Source: Bradyrhizobium zhengyangense (GTDB lineage: Bacteria > Pseudomonadota > Alphaproteobacteria > Rhizobiales > Xanthobacteraceae). From it: a stretch of 64,000 nt of DNA. Where the stretch lies: contig NZ_JAKLUA010000004.1 of assembly GCF_022012435.1 (NCBI RefSeq), positions 186,001 to 250,000 of the forward strand, written 5' to 3'. Of this stretch, positions 28,097-35,638 are shown one piece after another. Under the pieces are notes generated by a model. That model was not told the origin of the DNA and made no database searches. It saw nothing but the letters and a program-made list of their open reading frames with translations. Within the stretch, counting starts at the first letter, position 1; each line of letters opens with the position of its first letter. The position numbers were made by a program, and so were the translations under genes.

Positions 28097-28363
28097 ATGA
28101 AGCGAGCAAGGTTCACGGAAGAGCAGATTATCGCGTTGCTGAAGGAGCATGAGGCCGGGGCGAAGACGGCCGACTTGGCTCGCAAGCACGGGATCTCAGA
28201 AGCGACGATCTACAATTGGAAGTCCAAATTCGGCGGCATGGACGTCTCTGAGGCGAAGCGATTGAAGGCCCTGGAGGAGGAGAACGCGAAGCTGAAGAAG
28301 CTTCTGGCCGAGCAGATGCTTGATGCGGCCGCGCTTCGCGAGCTCCTTTCAAAAAAATGGTAG
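28097..28363 (+). CDS. IS3-family transposase OrfA
   Basis: 88 residues. An N-terminal HTH (FTEEQIIALLKEHEAG, ISEATIYNWKSKFGG) for end recognition is followed by a leucine-zipper-like helix (LKALEEENAKLKKLLAEQML). The gene ends in the heptamer AAAAAAA at 28351-28357, a slippery site in the right register for -1 frameshifting into OrfB. Confidence 0.95.
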   Translation: MKRARFTEEQIIALLKEHEAGAKTADLARKHGISEATIYNWKSKFGGMDVSEAKRLKALEEENAKLKKLLAEQMLDAAALRELLSKKW

Positions 28364-29283
28364 GGCCCGCCGCCAAGCGCGCTGCTGTCGCGCATCTGCA
28401 GGCCGTCATGAGCCTGTCGGAACGGCGGGCCTGCTCGATCGTGGGCGCGGATCGGAAGATGATCCGCTATCGCTCCAGCCGTCCACCGGACGCGGCTCTA
28501 CGCGGCCGGCTGCGTGACCTCGCCAACGAGCGGCGGCGTTTCGGCTACCGTCGGCTGTTCGTCCTGCTGCGGCGGGAGGGAGAGCCCTCGGGGATCAACC
28601 GGATCTACCGGCTTTATTGTGAGGAAGGGCTCATCGTCCGCAAGCGGCGGGCTCGTCGCAAGGCCGTGGGGACCCGTGCCCCGATCTTGGTGGAGGCCAA
28701 GCCCAATGCGCGTTGGTCACTGGACTTCGTGCACGACCAGTTCGCCAACGGCCGACGCTTCCGCATCCTCAACATCGTCGACGACGTGACCAAGGAATGC
28801 CTGGGCGCCATTCCGGATACGTCGATCTCGGGGCGGCGCGTGGCCCGCGAACTGACGGCGATCGTCGAGCGGCGTGGCAAGCCAGGAATGATCGTGTCCG
28901 ACCATGGCACCGAGTTCACCTGCAACGTCATGCTCGCTTGGTGCAAGGACACAGCCATTGACTGGAACTTCATCGCCCCGGGAAAGCCGATGCAGAGCGG
29001 CTTTGTCGAGAGCTTCAACGGCCGGATGCGCGACGAACTGCTCAACGAGACCCTGTTCTTCGATCTCGACGATGCCCGCGCCAAGATCGCCAACTGGGTT
29101 GCCGACTACAATCTCCAGCGGCCTCACTCGTCGCTGAAATACCTGACTCCCGCGGCCTATGCCGCCCACCTCACCGCAACGGACGACCGGCTGCGCAACC
29201 CCGACCAGCTCCGCCGATCGTCCGTTGCTCCACCCGCGCCACTTGGCGTACAAAACCCCGAGGCTCTAACCACCGCTGGATGA
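28357..29283 (+). CDS. IS3-family transposase OrfB (DDE integrase)
   Basis: 308 residues. HTH_21-like N-terminal region (LRDLANERRRFGYRRLFVLL), then the rve integrase core with catalytic Asp in WSLDFVHD, Asp in IVSDHGTEF and Glu in GFVESFNGRMRDE. It overlaps OrfA by 7 bases in the -1 frame; the ATG lies in the slippery A-run itself. It can be made as an OrfAB fusion by frameshifting or by re-initiation. It looks fully functional. Confidence 0.95.
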   Translation: MVGPAAKRAAVAHLQAVMSLSERRACSIVGADRKMIRYRSSRPPDAALRGRLRDLANERRRFGYRRLFVLLRREGEPSGINRIYRLYCEEGLIVRKRRARRKAVGTRAPILVEAKPNARWSLDFVHDQFANGRRFRILNIVDDVTKECLGAIPDTSISGRRVARELTAIVERRGKPGMIVSDHGTEFTCNVMLAWCKDTAIDWNFIAPGKPMQSGFVESFNGRMRDELLNETLFFDLDDARAKIANWVADYNLQRPHSSLKYLTPAAYAAHLTATDDRLRNPDQLRRSSVAPPAPLGVQNPEALTTAG

Positions 29284-29563
29284 AAGTTCAGTGGCAGCTC
29301 AGCTCATGTTGAGAGGAACATCTGCAATAGAAGCCTACCACATAGCGATCGCAGGTATTAGGCAGTATGCCAGCGTGCTTGTCTCCTGCTGGTTTCGCAG
29401 CGACCTTGAGCACGCTATGCTGCCAAACAGCCGCCGATATGCCGCTATTTGACTGGGAACACGCCTTCAACCGAACCTATAATCCAGACACGCGCAACTC
29501 TTTTCTACCCGTTGCCGACGGTCGCGAACCGAGGTGATTAGACGAGCCCGACACCTTAATGTT

Positions 29564-30331
29564 TTATCGTGCGAAAATCTTCTTCATACTTCCCGCAAGG
29601 AATTCTCGGTCACTCTGATGCCAGATACTAATGTGTCGGCCGGAAGACTGTGCCGCGCAAAGGAAGCGCTCGTTGTCAGAGATCTTTGATCCCGCAAGCA
29701 TCGTGAAGTACATGCCCGGTATGATAAATCGATGACGGTGGATGCCCGTTTTTGTCCGCGAACTCTTTGGAAACAAGCATGCGTCGAGCGTCCCCGATAG
29801 TGCGGACACACCGATGTGCAAAACGACATTGCGTGGGAACATAGCCTCGTCCAACAGGTAACGGCGAAGTTCCTCGCGGTAGCCACCGAGCTGAATATTT
29901 ATGCGTTCCGACGAGAGGCTCCATTCACACACCGCCGCACGCCAGAACACGCTCGCGCCGAAATATACGAGCTTGTCCATGTCAAGCTTGGGTATAGCTG
30001 AACCGGCGTAGATCTTGAGTGTGTCATTCGCAATGATCGGATTGGATTTGAAGAGTATCTGCTGGATGCGGAATTCGCCGACTGATCGCCAGCAGTGCGA
30101 CATGACCCAAGCTTCGCCCCGCTTGCTAAACCGTTGCTCGCAATCAGAGCACAGTAGATGCTGTTGTGCCTGCTTCGATGTCTGAAGACTGCGCTCCGCG
30201 CCGTGAATGAATGGATTCGGATTCGAGAACCCATCGTTCCGCAGGAGTCTATACATAGATTTGGGAATCAGGTGGCTGCTCCGGAGTTCTCGCTCCTGCA
30301 GGCAGAGTCGGCATTGCCCCTGTGCAGCCAT
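29564..30331 (-). CDS. HNH-like zinc-binding protein of unknown function
   Basis: 255 residues. The N-terminus CRLCLQERELRSSHLIPKS and a second pair LLCSDCEQRFSKRGE form a four-Cys zinc site with the SHLIPKS segment typical of HNH-fold nucleases. The long C-terminal part (about 80-250) is not recognised. AAAGGG lies upstream of the ATG. Low GC and the position in the island suggest a defence or mobile-element role, but none can be shown. Confidence 0.65.
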   Translation of the reverse strand: MAAQGQCRLCLQERELRSSHLIPKSMYRLLRNDGFSNPNPFIHGAERSLQTSKQAQQHLLCSDCEQRFSKRGEAWVMSHCWRSVGEFRIQQILFKSNPIIANDTLKIYAGSAIPKLDMDKLVYFGASVFWRAAVCEWSLSSERINIQLGGYREELRRYLLDEAMFPRNVVLHIGVSALSGTLDACLFPKSSRTKTGIHRHRFIIPGMYFTMLAGSKISDNERFLCAAQSSGRHISIWHQSDREFLAGSMKKIFAR

Positions 30332-30892
30332 ACACGCCCTTTCAAGCTCGTTTACGCACGGTCCTCGCTCACAGTCGAATAGTAGGACTTCGTCCTGGCG
30401 GCGATTGATTTGTCCTAGAGAGAACGGATGCGTCCGGAGTAGAAATCCAAGCGACTGCAGGAACCGACGTGATAGCGATGACTCGAAGATTCAGCTAAGT
30501 TCAGAGTGGGCATTAAGGTATCTTGCTAAGCTCGCCTAGTCCACCATTGGCAGCGTTCCAGAGCCCCCCTTGCAGGAATAGAATGTTGCTAACAAAAGGA
30601 CTCATGGAATGTGTGTCCAAGGCCACGGCGTGAACCGCGAAGAGGCTTCGATGAACGGTATTCAGTTCTGCGAGTATCCTTACCCCTCGGGTGCCTGCAT
30701 CTCCAATTTAGCGATTCCCGCGTTGCGCTTCCGTGTCCAAGCTGCCGCCATTGCCGACAACCCGATAGCACTGATAAGCAAACTCTCATTTCCTTGTCAG
30801 TCGGACGTGCAGCCAAGCCTGAACTGATAAGCTTTTATTCTGTTGCACTGAACGGCCGATCGCTTAGAATCTCGATAGTCGGTTTGATCGAG
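30332..30892. other. Gap upstream of the small recombinase, with 32-bp site copy 4
   Basis: About 560 bp without a convincing gene. It contains 32-bp site copy 4 (30770-30801) and a second perfect left arm ACTGATAAG at 30823-30831 whose right half is not conserved (a half site). Confidence 0.55.
30770..30801. repeat. 32-bp inverted-arm site, copy 4
   Basis: Left arm ACTGATAAG, 14-bp centre CAAACTCTCATTTC, right arm CTTGTCAGT (one change). Arms are inverted repeats of each other at 8 of 9 positions. It lies 91 bp upstream of the small tyrosine recombinase, the most plausible enzyme for these sites. Confidence 0.75.
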
Positions 30893-31465
30893 ATGGCAGG
30901 CAAGCAAGCCAAGATTCTCTCTGCTCAAGCGGCGCGAGACTTGATGCTCTTCGCCGAAACGACGAGACACCCGGATAGAAATCGCGTGGTCGTACTGCTG
31001 TCATTGAAGGCAGGCTTGCGCGCGGCCGAAATCGCCAAACTCACCTGGGATATGATCGAGACTGCCGAAGGTCAGATCGGCACGGTGATCGAGCTGCGAG
31101 ACGCCGCGGCAAAGAAGCGCCACGGCCGTCGTATCCCGCTTCAGTCGGATCTGCGCAATGCGCTAATCGCTTGGCGACTTAAGTCCCAAGGAGAAGGACC
31201 AGTTATCCGATCTGAACGCGGCGGCGCGATGACGCCATTAAGTGTCGTGGTCTGGTTCAATCGAGCTTTTCGTGCCACCGGCCTCGACGGATGCTCGTCG
31301 CACTCCGGGCGGCGAACCTTCATTACACGCGCCGCACGATTGGTTCACAAGGCTGGGGGCTCTCTCAGAGATGTTCAGCTGGCTGGTCATGCATCGATCC
31401 AGACCACTCAGCGGTACATCGATGGGGACAGCGACGTCCAAAGGAGGCTGATATCGCTGATTTAG
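30893..31465 (+). CDS. Small tyrosine recombinase, catalytic domain only
   Basis: 190 residues, close to the size of FimB/FimE-type recombinases and lacking the N-terminal arm- and core-binding domains of phage integrases. All catalytic residues are visible: Arg43 in KAGLRAAEIAKL, Lys74 or Lys75 in KKRHGRRIPL, His137-x-x-Arg140 in SSHSGRRTF, His166 in LAGHASIQ and nucleophile Tyr175 in TTQRYID. A longer frame upstream is rejected because it lacks homology. The gene is preceded by 32-bp site copy 4. Its end carries the ribosome site AAGGAGG used by the next gene, so the two are coupled. Confidence 0.88.
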   Translation: MAGKQAKILSAQAARDLMLFAETTRHPDRNRVVVLLSLKAGLRAAEIAKLTWDMIETAEGQIGTVIELRDAAAKKRHGRRIPLQSDLRNALIAWRLKSQGEGPVIRSERGGAMTPLSVVVWFNRAFRATGLDGCSSHSGRRTFITRAARLVHKAGGSLRDVQLAGHASIQTTQRYIDGDSDVQRRLISLI

Positions 31466-32481
31466 GAAATCCTCTGCAGACGTCCACCGGATCAGCGCGG
31501 CTGCCGGCAGGAGCTGTCCGGTACGCGACCGATCTCGTTACGGCCATCGTCCGGGATGGGGATCGGTCCGCGGGCCTCCGTCAGAGAGACGTCGCCAAGC
31601 CTGATCTTAGGCTCCGAGGCATCGTGCGCTCCGAGGACTCACCGGCCCTTTTTGATTGGACGGTCGAGACCTTTAACTTCCAAGGCATCTCCGACAAGGT
31701 CGCCGCGTCTTACCTCGAGACGCATGGCAGCGTAACCTGGCGCGAGCTCAAAGCTCAACTTGCGTCGGTTCCGGCTTGCCCCCTCTTGGACAGCTACTGG
31801 GCTTTCGAGGACTGCCGATACGACAAGACCCGGCGCACCTGCAGTCATCCTCGCCAGGTTCGCCGATGTCCCCTGCCCAAATATCCGCTCAGAAATGGCC
31901 GCCTCAACCAGACTGCTTTCAGCTTGTTCTTTTTTGTGAGAGACGTCGCCAAAGCTGATCTCTTCCACTGGATTGATGGTCAACTCTCAACTGCGGCGGC
32001 TGCCAACTTATCCGCCCAAGAGTCGGTAGTCGGCCCGATGCGCCACATTTTCGGCGTTTCGGACAAAGTCCTCACGATGACGCTTTCCTCCGTTCTCATG
32101 GCAGACCGGAAGCGGCGACCTGCCTGGTTCAAGGTCGGCAGCCGTATGATCGTGATCGACCGGCTCATCCATAACTTCCTTGCTCGCACTGGCATCTTGG
32201 CGAGATTTGGCGCCGATCATCCCTATGGCCCGCGCTGCTACGGCGAGAACGGCTGCGCCGATATCTTGCGATTTGTCTCGACAGAGATCGACGCGCGGCA
32301 GTTCGATTCTGGTTTTCCGGCCGATTTTCCGCGTTTTATTCAGCATGCTCTTTGGCGTTACTGCGCCGCCGGCGAGCTAGACGTCTGCAACGGCAACAAT
32401 ATTGATGATCGCAAGTCTTGCGAACAGAGTTCATGTATAATTTTCAATTCTTGCAGCAAAATAGCGCTGAAATCTAAGTAA
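31453..32481 (+). CDS. Cys-rich HhH-GPD-like protein, apparent ATC start
   Basis: About 342 residues. SPALFDWTVETFNFQGISDK, GVSDKVLTMTLSSVLM and WFKVGSRMIVIDRLIHNFL resemble the helix-hairpin-helix region of base-excision glycosylases. Two Cys clusters (CRYDKTRRTCSHPRQVRRC; and C-x7-C-x10-C-x4-C-x5-C near the end) suggest zinc or Fe-S binding. A strong AAGGAGG (31441-31447) sits 5 bases before codon ATC at 31453, which would read as M-A-D-L-G-N-P, but no ATG, GTG or TTG is there. Alternatives are ATG 31291 (overlapping the recombinase) and GTG 31624. DNA repair or restriction-related function is a guess. Confidence 0.6.
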   Translation: MADLGNPLQTSTGSARLPAGAVRYATDLVTAIVRDGDRSAGLRQRDVAKPDLRLRGIVRSEDSPALFDWTVETFNFQGISDKVAASYLETHGSVTWRELKAQLASVPACPLLDSYWAFEDCRYDKTRRTCSHPRQVRRCPLPKYPLRNGRLNQTAFSLFFFVRDVAKADLFHWIDGQLSTAAAANLSAQESVVGPMRHIFGVSDKVLTMTLSSVLMADRKRRPAWFKVGSRMIVIDRLIHNFLARTGILARFGADHPYGPRCYGENGCADILRFVSTEIDARQFDSGFPADFPRFIQHALWRYCAAGELDVCNGNNIDDRKSCEQSSCIIFNSCSKIALKSK

Positions 32482-32529
32482 CGTCGGCTCTTCGACCGTC
32501 ATATTTTGCCATATAAAGTATTGATTTAA

Positions 32530-32607
32530 TTGACAAATTACGTCATTTCATCGAGTATACTTGGCGAGGCAAGTTGATTTGCCTCGTTTAGAAAGAGGAG
32601 CGGACAA
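32530..32607 (+). promoter_or_regulatory. Promoter-like region and 5' hairpin before the duplicated-domain gene
   Basis: TTGACA at 32530-32535 and TATACT at 32556-32561, with a rather long 20-bp spacer. Just downstream is a 7-bp stem-loop GAGGCAA / TTGCCTC (32566-32585), then GAGGAG, a strong ribosome site for a short leader reading frame. Promoter activity is inferred. Confidence 0.45.
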
Positions 32608-32718
32608 ATGCCAAGCTTTAGACTTTCCGGGCCACCCCGGGTTCAGAACAGATCAATCTTTTCAGCAAGGGGCCCGCATCGGGCCCCTTCTGCTTTTCAG
32701 GGAGGCCGCCATGGCTAA
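32608..32718 (+). CDS. Putative 36-residue leader peptide
   Basis: An ATG with GAGGAG 10 bases upstream opens a 36-codon frame ending TAA at 32716-32718, overlapping the start of the next gene (ATG 32711). Inside it lies a 9-bp perfect terminator-like hairpin (32667-32689) and a smaller hairpin (32627-32640). The product is basic and shows no family. A leader or upstream regulatory frame is the best reading; coding for a functional protein is uncertain. Confidence 0.4.
   Translation: MPSFRLSGPPRVQNRSIFSARGPHRAPSAFQGGRHG
32667..32697 (+). terminator. Attenuator-like hairpin inside the leader
   Basis: A perfect 9-bp stem AAGGGGCCC (32667-32675) and GGGCCCCTT (32681-32689) with a 5-base loop is followed by CTGCTTTT. 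It sits only 14 bases before the ribosome site of the downstream gene, so it looks like an attenuator and not the end of an upstream operon. Confidence 0.6.
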
Positions 32719-33568
32719 GCTCAAAACTTCGAAGGCCAAGACTTCTTCGATCCCAGCGGTAATCGTGTTCGGGCTCGATGCAACGGGCAAGCCAAAGGCA
32801 GGCCGATTTCCGGGGAAGGACGGGAGCGTGGCCAAGAAGGCCGCGAGAGCCCTCAAGCTGACGTTCTGCAACGTCAACCGACCCAAGCTCATCGAGATCG
32901 CCACGAGGATCCCAGTAGGCCGCCTTCACGCTCAGGGAAAGGCGTTCCTGCCGTCAATTCCTCGGAGCCTCTACGACGAGCTAGCGTCCGCAACGACACC
33001 GTCGATTGCCGCAGCGAAGGCGAGTCCACGCGTATCGATCCGGTCGGTCCCTAAAGGCCGTCCCAAGGTTTTCGTGGTCCTCGGGTTCGACGAAGATCGC
33101 AAGCCGCGCGGTGCGAGATTCCATGATCCAAATGAGGATCAGTTGATCAAGCGTGCGGCGGACCTGAAGCTATATGTGTTTGAGCTCAGATCGGCCGAGC
33201 TGATCAGCCTGGCAAAATCCCTACCGATTGGAAGCCAGGCGACGACCGGCGCCCTGGCGGTGCCAGAGATAAAACAAGATGTTTACAGCGAAGTCATTGT
33301 CGAGATCGCGGACGATGAGGACGCGGTGCCGCGCGGTGAGACCGACGGTCCGCTCCCTCGGCTGAAAGGAGCGCCCAACACTTGGGACGATATCCAGGTT
33401 GGACATCCCGTCGTTGCCGAAGTCTCGCCAGGGTACAATTGGGCAGAAGCAATTGTCATCGACCGCAAGGATGACCAGCTGACCCTCAGGTATCGTGATT
33501 ATCCGCAGCTCCCGAGGTTTTATCGGGCCTGCCGAGAGGTCGCCCTCCTGAGCCCAAAGGTCCAATAG
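32711..33568 (+). CDS. Duplicated-domain hypothetical protein with SH3/Tudor-like tail
   Basis: 285 residues. Two homologous units (about 15-92 and 118-194) share the pattern hydrophobic strand, GxDxxxKPxxxRF, KxAxxLKL, then (E/R)xxxLIxxAxxxPxG and a closing P-x-I-xxxxY-x-E segment. They are followed by an acidic linker and a C-terminal 60-residue segment (VGHPVVAEVSPGYNWAEAIV, LTLRYRDYP) like an Agenet/Tudor or KOW barrel. Not recognised as a named family. GGAGG lies 5 bases before the ATG. The duplication and the leader structure upstream are notable. Confidence 0.75.
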   Translation: MAKLKTSKAKTSSIPAVIVFGLDATGKPKAGRFPGKDGSVAKKAARALKLTFCNVNRPKLIEIATRIPVGRLHAQGKAFLPSIPRSLYDELASATTPSIAAAKASPRVSIRSVPKGRPKVFVVLGFDEDRKPRGARFHDPNEDQLIKRAADLKLYVFELRSAELISLAKSLPIGSQATTGALAVPEIKQDVYSEVIVEIADDEDAVPRGETDGPLPRLKGAPNTWDDIQVGHPVVAEVSPGYNWAEAIVIDRKDDQLTLRYRDYPQLPRFYRACREVALLSPKVQ

Positions 33569-33655
33569 GTCTTCAGAAGATCGAGGGTGGCGCTGGACCG
33601 GCGCCATTCTCCTACCTCCCTCCCTCACCCTTTCATCTCTGTAGGAGAACCAACC

Positions 33656-33988
33656 ATGTCTTGCGACAAGGCACGGATTCGCGCGCTTAATGATGACCTG
33701 CGCCAACACTTGCTAGGTGGTGGTGCCGTCATGACTACCGGCATTGCCGCTCTTGGCCCCGAGGCGGTTCAGCGCCTGGTCAAGACCATCGCCGTGTTCG
33801 ACGACTTTTGCAACGCCAACGATCCCCACGAGGAAGAACATGACTTCGGCATGTTCGACTTCGAAGGCGCCAAAGTGATTTTCAAGATCGATTACTACGA
33901 CTCGACGATGACGCACCACTCGCCAGATCCCGCGGACCCGGCAGTGACTGAGCGCGTGATCACTCTGATGCTGGCAGACGAATACTGA
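33656..33988 (+). CDS. DUF3768 protein
   Basis: 110 residues matching DUF3768 throughout: RIRALNDDLRQHLLGGGAVM, GIAALGPEAVQRLVKTIAVF, DFCNANDPHEEEHDFGMFD, FKIDYYDSTM and DPAVTERVITLMLADEY. These small proteins are typical of plasmids and integrative elements of alphaproteobacteria; function unknown. Start MSCDKARI chosen over an upstream frame extension. It supports the mobile-island reading of this region. Confidence 0.9.
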   Translation: MSCDKARIRALNDDLRQHLLGGGAVMTTGIAALGPEAVQRLVKTIAVFDDFCNANDPHEEEHDFGMFDFEGAKVIFKIDYYDSTMTHHSPDPADPAVTERVITLMLADEY

Positions 33989-34091
33989 TCATCCAACCGC
34001 CGGCTTTGATAACGGAGAACCCTTTTAATCCGTCTCGCAACATCAAAGCCGGCATGCACAGCAATCCACTCGCAACATTCGGGAGACAATT

Positions 34092-34454
34092 GTGAGATTC
34101 CTCAAGATAGTGGGATGGCTGATCCTCGGCTTGATCGGCCTCGTCGTTCTGCGGGCAGTACTCGAACCACCAGCAGATTATTTCGAGATCAGACGAGTCG
34201 ATTTCGCGGTTCGAGGTGACGGTGCCAGTTTGGAGATAGTGAACACAGGCCACAGCCCGATAACGATTCAAGCTGTCAACATCAACCAACGAGCAGATTG
34301 CAGGGTCGGGTTCTTGATGCCGGTGAACGGCACATTCCCTTACGCTCTCCAGGTCGGAGACAAAATTTCGACCTATGGATCGTGTCGAGTCATTCGCGCC
34401 GAAATCGTTACCAACAAAGGACTGGTTGTTTATTCCTTTGCCAACGGTGAGTAG
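34092..34454 (+). CDS. Small membrane-anchored hypothetical protein
   Basis: 120 residues from GTG with GGAG upstream. One N-terminal membrane segment (about residues 5-24, IVGWLILGLIGLVVLRAVL) is followed by an exported beta-rich domain with two Cys (ADCRVGF, GSCRVIR) that may form a disulfide. No family recognised. It follows DUF3768 by about 100 bp. Confidence 0.6.
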   Translation: MRFLKIVGWLILGLIGLVVLRAVLEPPADYFEIRRVDFAVRGDGASLEIVNTGHSPITIQAVNINQRADCRVGFLMPVNGTFPYALQVGDKISTYGSCRVIRAEIVTNKGLVVYSFANGE

Positions 34455-34595
34455 CTGACCGCCCAGTGGCACGAACGGGACCACGGCACAGTCAGCTTCC
34501 TTCGACGTTCTTCCCTCGACTAAGGAGCAGCCGTCCCAAATCGCAACAATAGCCGAGGTCCGGTCCGAAGACTGCGGCCTCGGCCATTCGTTGGC

Positions 34596-34627
34596 ACTGA
34601 TCAGGAAAGACGACAAACCTTATCAGT
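34596..34627. repeat. 32-bp inverted-arm site, copy 5
   Basis: Left arm ACTGATCAG, 14-bp centre GAAAGACGACAAAC, right arm CTTATCAGT. It lies between the small membrane protein and a minus-strand hypothetical gene, the rightmost copy noticed. Confidence 0.72.
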
Positions 34628-34661
34628 CGCGGTGGCGAGCTCCTGTCGGAGCCGCCGACAG

Positions 34662-35042
34662 TCACGTAACCAATTTGCCAGTCAGCGTCTCCATGACGTA
34701 GTCTTCCGAACAATCTTTGCCAGTCTGCAGGCCGCGCTTCCTGATCTTTCCGATGAGAACTTCGAGCTGATAAACTGCCTGCTGCGGGCTCAATTCAGGA
34801 CCAAAGATGACGACGACCTCACTGTGGAGCTGATCGTCTGGCAGTCGTCGCGGCTTCAAACCCTTTCGCCTCAGGTTTTCGCGAAACGCCCGCACATCCT
34901 GAGGGCGCGATTCAAACAATGTATTGAGCTCGTAGTCACACTGAATCGAGAGGCACTCCCCGTCTTTGACTACATAGACAACGGCGGTGCCATGAAAGTC
35001 CTCGCCGTTCCAGAATCGAGATGTACCGGCCTCGTAGTCCAC
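34662..35042 (-). CDS. Hypothetical protein, uncertain start
   Basis: 126 residues from GTG. Not recognised. Mixed alpha/beta composition (FHGTAVVYVVKDGECLSIQ, AVYQLEVLIGKIRKRG). CGGAG sits directly against the GTG, too close for a good ribosome site, and an in-frame stop lies a few codons upstream, so the gene may be short, start elsewhere, or be a remnant. Confidence 0.4.
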   Translation of the reverse strand: MDYEAGTSRFWNGEDFHGTAVVYVVKDGECLSIQCDYELNTLFESRPQDVRAFRENLRRKGLKPRRLPDDQLHSEVVVIFGPELSPQQAVYQLEVLIGKIRKRGLQTGKDCSEDYVMETLTGKLVT

Positions 35043-35338
35043 TCCGACTACCGTTCAACCCTCGTCACCCGTCTCGACTTTTCTGATCGAACTGATCTTA
35101 GCTTTGGCAGGGCTTTTCATTTCAACTCTCCAATTTGGTGGAACGACACAGCACGCATTTGCTGCATCGCTCATTTACAAGTTTTGAAATGGCCTGCTCC
35201 GACCGGTCGCTTCCTTTCCGGGATAAAATTAGTCAGTCAGGCACCTTCAGCGACGCGGAGCTGATCGGCACCCAGACTGAACGATCTCTCCGGAGCGCCT
35301 ACAGCCCTCCATAGCGCTGATAACTGTCACGCATTTGG

Positions 35339-35581
35339 TTGCGCACTCGCATAACCGAGGACCTGCTGAGAGACGTTCAAGAGTGGCTTGCGCGCGCGGG
35401 CTGGGCCATCTTCTATGCTGGCGGGGTCTACGCGATGGTGCGCGTGGACGTCGTCGAGAATTGGGTTCGCCTAAGCTCTAAGCGATTGGCTGGCGAGCTA
35501 GCCAAGGTGGAGACCGGAAACTTTGATTTCGAAAAATTCGCTCATTTGATTGCACGCGACCAAGACGACAGTGATGATTGA
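35339..35581 (+). CDS. Small acidic hypothetical protein
   Basis: 80 residues from a TTG. Mostly helical (TEDLLRDVQEWLARAG, KFAHLIARDQDDSDD), with no family recognised. It ends about 20 bp before a good ribosome site at 35591-35596. The 300 bp upstream hold nothing recognisable. Confidence 0.4.
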   Translation: MRTRITEDLLRDVQEWLARAGWAIFYAGGVYAMVRVDVVENWVRLSSKRLAGELAKVETGNFDFEKFAHLIARDQDDSDD

Positions 35582-35638
35582 TAAAGTGTTCAAGGAGAAT
35601 AGCATGATCAACTTGCGCGGCATCAGCCGCGGAACCTC

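Larger units (their letters stand above)
28034..29301 (+). mobile_element. Complete IS3-family element, 1268 bp
   Basis: Terminal inverted repeats TGACCTGCCACTGA (28034) and TGAGCTGCCACTGA (inverted at 29301) differ at one base over 14. The 4-bp target GCTC is duplicated on both sides (28030-28033 and 29302-29305), as in the IS407 group. The intact ends, intact genes and perfect target duplication suggest a recent insertion into an otherwise gene-free gap between the Ntn hydrolase and HNH-like genes. Confidence 0.93.

Noticed and set aside
30611..30892. N-terminal extension of the small recombinase
   Set aside because: The extension runs through the 32-bp site and is Arg/Cys-rich without homology; the ATG at 30893 starts the conserved catalytic domain.
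34781..34812. Possible further 32-bp site (GCTGATAAA)
   Set aside because: Only one arm is similar; 14 bp further the sequence does not resemble CTTATCAGT, and it lies inside a putative gene.
35315..35346. GCTGATAAC near 35317 as another site copy
   Set aside because: No matching right arm at the required distance.
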